From Lachnospiraceae bacterium (GTDB lineage Bacteria; Bacillota; Clostridia; Lachnospirales; Lachnospiraceae), in NCBI GenBank assembly GCA_900772845.1, contig CAAGSD010000141.1:1-8552 (forward strand): a DNA stretch of 8,552 nucleotides. The letters are read 5' to 3'. Made by a program: the position numbers and the translations under genes. Of the stretch, positions 6,555 to 8,552 are shown one piece after another. Each line of letters starts with the position of its first letter. The stretch's first letter is position 1. The notes beneath the pieces are model-generated. The model saw nothing but the letters and a program-made list of their open reading frames with translations, was not told the origin of the DNA and did not search any database.

Positions 6555-7322
6555 ATGAAAAATAAAAAAGCAGAAAATGCGATTACAGCAGTATTGGCGG
6601 CAGCAGTACTGGTAACAGGAGGAATGAGTCTGCATTCCTATCTGTCAGAGCAGAGAGCGAAAAACGAATACGATGCCATCCGTCAGGAGGTGGTGGCAGA
6701 GCTGGCAGTGGGGGAAACACAGGAGGAGATTACGGAGAAAAATTATCCGGAGCTGCAGATTGATTTTGCGGAGCTTAAAAAGACTAATCCGGATTTCAGA
6801 GGATGGCTCTATTTTCCGGCACTGGACATCAGCTACCCGGTGGTACAGGGGGAGGACAATGACTATTATCTGAAGCATTCTTTCGAAGGGGAGAGCGTGA
6901 ATGCCGGATGCATTTTCATGGATTGTGAGGCTTCAGCGGACTGGTCGGACCGTAATACCTTTGTATTCGGACATAATATGCGGGATGAGAGTATGTTTGG
7001 TACCTTTAAAAATCTGTTAAAAGGGACGGCAAGCTGCGAGGAAAATCCTTATTTCTATATTTATACGGAAGATAAGGTCTGCATTTATCAGATTTTTTCC
7101 TACTATGAGACGAAGAGCAGCAGTGACCGCTTTGCCACGTTTACCTCAGATGCTTCCTATGATGACTATGTGCAGTGGGCAACGGAACATTCCCTGTATG
7201 CTTCGGATGCGGACTTAAGTGACAGGGGAAATATCGTATCCCTGTCTACCTGCTACGGCTCATCCGGTACAAAAAGGCGGGCTCTGATCCATGGAGTCCT
7301 GACAGAAACGGCTGTATACTAA
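6555..7322 (+). CDS. srtB: Class B sortase
   Basis: A 255-residue membrane-anchored transpeptidase acting on the outer face of the membrane. The N-terminus has a basic stretch (KNKKAEN), then one hydrophobic segment (~8-26) that anchors it, then a polar linker. The catalytic domain begins near residue 72 with NPDFRGWLYFPALDISYPVVQ, and continues with DNDYYL and GCIFMD, the usual class B pattern. The catalytic triad is visible: His140 in FGHNM, Cys233 in LSTCYG, and Arg242 in RALIHG (Arg241 adjacent). All residues needed are present and the length is normal for class B. Sortases cleave a C-terminal sorting signal of a secreted protein and join it to the cell wall. The ATG at 6555 has AAGGGG eight bases upstream; an in-frame TTG at 6534 lies ahead of that site and is rejected. 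The gene lies directly before a secreted surface protein, its likely substrate. Confidence 0.93.
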   Translation: MKNKKAENAITAVLAAAVLVTGGMSLHSYLSEQRAKNEYDAIRQEVVAELAVGETQEEITEKNYPELQIDFAELKKTNPDFRGWLYFPALDISYPVVQGEDNDYYLKHSFEGESVNAGCIFMDCEASADWSDRNTFVFGHNMRDESMFGTFKNLLKGTASCEENPYFYIYTEDKVCIYQIFSYYETKSSSDRFATFTSDASYDDYVQWATEHSLYASDADLSDRGNIVSLSTCYGSSGTKRRALIHGVLTETAVY

Positions 7323-7479
7323 GGCTTATGTTACAAAAATAAAAAATGATACTGAAAAGATCAAAAAAATAATAAAAATCTGAACCCTTTTTGAAATGGC
7401 GCCAGTCTTAATAATTGTAAAGAGGAACGAAAACGTTTAAAGACGTTGAAACACGCGATTTCATTGAGGGAGAAATCAG
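7323..7479 (+). promoter_or_regulatory. Leader region of the surface-protein gene
   Basis: This 157-base AT-rich spacer holds no gene and no clear terminator for the sortase, so read-through from the sortase promoter is possible. A TTGAAA at 7391-7396 could be a -35 box, but the matching -10 (AATTGT at 7414-7419, spacing 17) is poor. At 7427-7442 there is a cre-like stretch centred on AACG, overlapping the dyad at 7432-7447. A second dyad, TGAAA (7447-7451) with TTTCA (7459-7463), precedes the ribosome site AGGGAG (7467-7472). Confidence 0.35.
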
Positions 7480-8552
7480 ATGAGCAGATTGAGCAGGTAT
7501 GTAAGGGAAAAAGTGGTAAAGGTTCTGGTGACAGCACTGGTTATAGGTTCTGTTGCAGGGAACGAAGGGATTACTGTGCAGGCAGTAGGTGAGGATGCCG
7601 AGGGAACTGTTGTGGAAAGCATATCGGATGGAAATGCTGCTACGGTACAGCTGGCAGATACATTTGAATCAGCCAGCCTAGACAATCCTTATGCCTTTGT
7701 GGTTTATACAGATGAGTATGTCAATACAAATCATATAGAAAGTAATGTGGCAATAGGTAATCTGAAAGCAGAGGCCAATATATGGGGCGGTTGCAGCTAC
7801 ATTGGTGATTTCGCTGATGCCAGCGCAAAGGTAAAGGCAAATATTCGGGATGCATACTTAGTTATTCCCAGAAACAACAGTGATGGCAGTGAAAACAAAT
7901 TAGTAGAGCTGACAGGACAGGGATACACATTTTATGTAGGAAGCAGAAGCTTTATTACGGATGTTAAGCTGTTAGGCTATAAATATCAGGACAATATTAA
8001 AGAAAAAATCAGTCAGGGACTGGAGACGCTGAGAGAAAAGTCAGATACTTATTATGAACTGTCGGATACAGATAACTATTATCAGGTAGTATATAATTTG
8101 ACGGCGGATCAGTTTAACAGTAATTCTTCCTGCGTGGGAAATCCCTGTAACGATTACACCTGTAAAATTATCAAGGCCGCATCAGAGGGAAAAACGGTTA
8201 TTATCAATATTTTAGATGCCGGTGATGTGACTATCAATGAGATGAACGACAATGTAACACATGAAGGAACCGGTTATCAGAGTTGGGCAACCAATATAAC
8301 CTGGAACTTTGGTAAGGCATCAACAGTAACGACACATGCTATTTTCGGTTATGTATTGGCTCCCAATGCAACCGTAAATAACAAAGGAAATGTGATCGGC
8401 GCTGTATTTTGCAAGACTCTTGCACAAGAGGGGGAAATTCATAGACCTAAAGATGGTGCACCTGTAATCACGCCTGAGCCAACGCCTACGGCAACGCCTA
8501 CGGCAACGCCTACGGCAACGCCTTCTATCCTGCAAAACCATAAGGCATCTGC
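7480..8552 (+). CDS. Secreted choice-of-anchor A surface protein, 3' end beyond the window
   Basis: Open from the ATG at 7480 (AGGGAG seven bases upstream) to the window edge, 357 codons without a stop. Residues 1-35 are a Sec signal peptide: basic start, hydrophobic core VLVTALVIGSVAG, likely cleavage after VQA. From about 67 to 325 the pattern fits the choice-of-anchor A domain: PYAFVVYTDEYV (70-81), a segment with NVAIGNL and IWGG, then the closing signature TWNF (274-277), LAPNATV (293-299) and GAVFCKTL...GEIH (307-321). A Pro/Thr stalk follows with TPTA repeats (335-348). The domain occurs in wall-anchored adhesin-like proteins whose C-terminal anchors vary. Here the anchor is not visible, but the adjacent class B sortase suggests a sorting signal. 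Five cysteines (105, 218, 223, 228, 311) are unusual for the type. The ligand is unknown. Confidence 0.8.
   Translation, partial: MSRLSRYVREKVVKVLVTALVIGSVAGNEGITVQAVGEDAEGTVVESISDGNAATVQLADTFESASLDNPYAFVVYTDEYVNTNHIESNVAIGNLKAEANIWGGCSYIGDFADASAKVKANIRDAYLVIPRNNSDGSENKLVELTGQGYTFYVGSRSFITDVKLLGYKYQDNIKEKISQGLETLREKSDTYYELSDTDNYYQVVYNLTADQFNSNSSCVGNPCNDYTCKIIKAASEGKTVIINILDAGDVTINEMNDNVTHEGTGYQSWATNITWNFGKASTVTTHAIFGYVLAPNATVNNKGNVIGAVFCKTLAQEGEIHRPKDGAPVITPEPTPTATPTATPTATPSILQNHKAS
8482..8523 (+). repeat. 12-base in-frame tandem repeat encoding Thr-Pro-Thr-Ala
   Basis: The unit ACGCCTACGGCA occurs three and a half times with no mismatch, in frame with the surface-protein gene. It encodes a TPTA stalk. 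Identical units at the nucleotide level point to recent slippage, so copy number may vary between strains. Ser/Thr-Pro stalks of this type are typical O-glycosylation targets. Confidence 0.9.

Noticed and set aside
8320..8541. - strand frame rich in Arg-Arg-Cys repeats
   Set aside because: It is the reverse reading of the TPTA-coding tandem repeat in the surface-protein gene.
1..8552. CRISPR array, tRNA, insertion sequence or attachment site
   Set aside because: No spaced direct repeats, cloverleaf, transposase or integrase was seen; the only tandem repeats are the 10-base pair at 131-150 and the stalk repeat.

Overview
The window looks like a piece of a low-to-mid GC Firmicutes chromosome, most likely a gut Lachnospiraceae. 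This is inferred from the AGGAGG-type ribosome binding sites, the AT-rich spacers, and the pairing of a class B sortase with a choice-of-anchor A surface protein and a bacterial protein O-mannosyltransferase. No rRNA, tRNA, CRISPR array or insertion sequence was seen. Genus and species cannot be fixed from the sequence alone.

Left part (1-3030, mostly + strand). The window opens in the last 40 codons of a zinc-ribbon protein, followed by an intrinsic terminator. Next is the wreck of an XRE-family helix-turn-helix regulator (301-539): its N-terminal half is deleted and an in-frame TAA interrupts its tail. Its 3' end runs into the promoter of a type IV toxin-antitoxin pair, AbiEi-like antitoxin (637-1242) and AbiEii-like nucleotidyltransferase toxin (1242-2243). 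The two genes overlap by one base. The promoter has TTGAAA-17-TACAAT spacing, and an 8-bp perfect inverted repeat straddles the -10 box, a good candidate for the AbiEi operator. A TetR-family regulator follows 24 bases later. This block is clearly more AT-rich than what comes next: by hand count, 1381-1440 is 30% GC and 3181-3240 is 60%. It reads as an acquired defence/addiction module. A 20-bp perfect palindrome (2984-3027) closes it.

Right part (3117-8552). A very large - strand gene (3117-6410, 1097 aa) encodes two fused GT-C membrane glycosyltransferase modules; the second is a recognisable protein O-mannosyltransferase (GT39/PMT). Diverging from it on the + strand are a class B sortase (6555-7322) and a secreted choice-of-anchor A surface protein (7480 to beyond the window edge). 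That protein ends here in a Thr-Pro-Thr-Ala repeat typical of a wall-spanning stalk.

Working model for the right part (inference): the surface protein is exported by Sec, its Thr/Pro-rich stalk is O-mannosylated by the PMT fusion, and the sortase anchors it to the wall. The sorting signal would lie past the right edge, so sortase recognition cannot be confirmed here.
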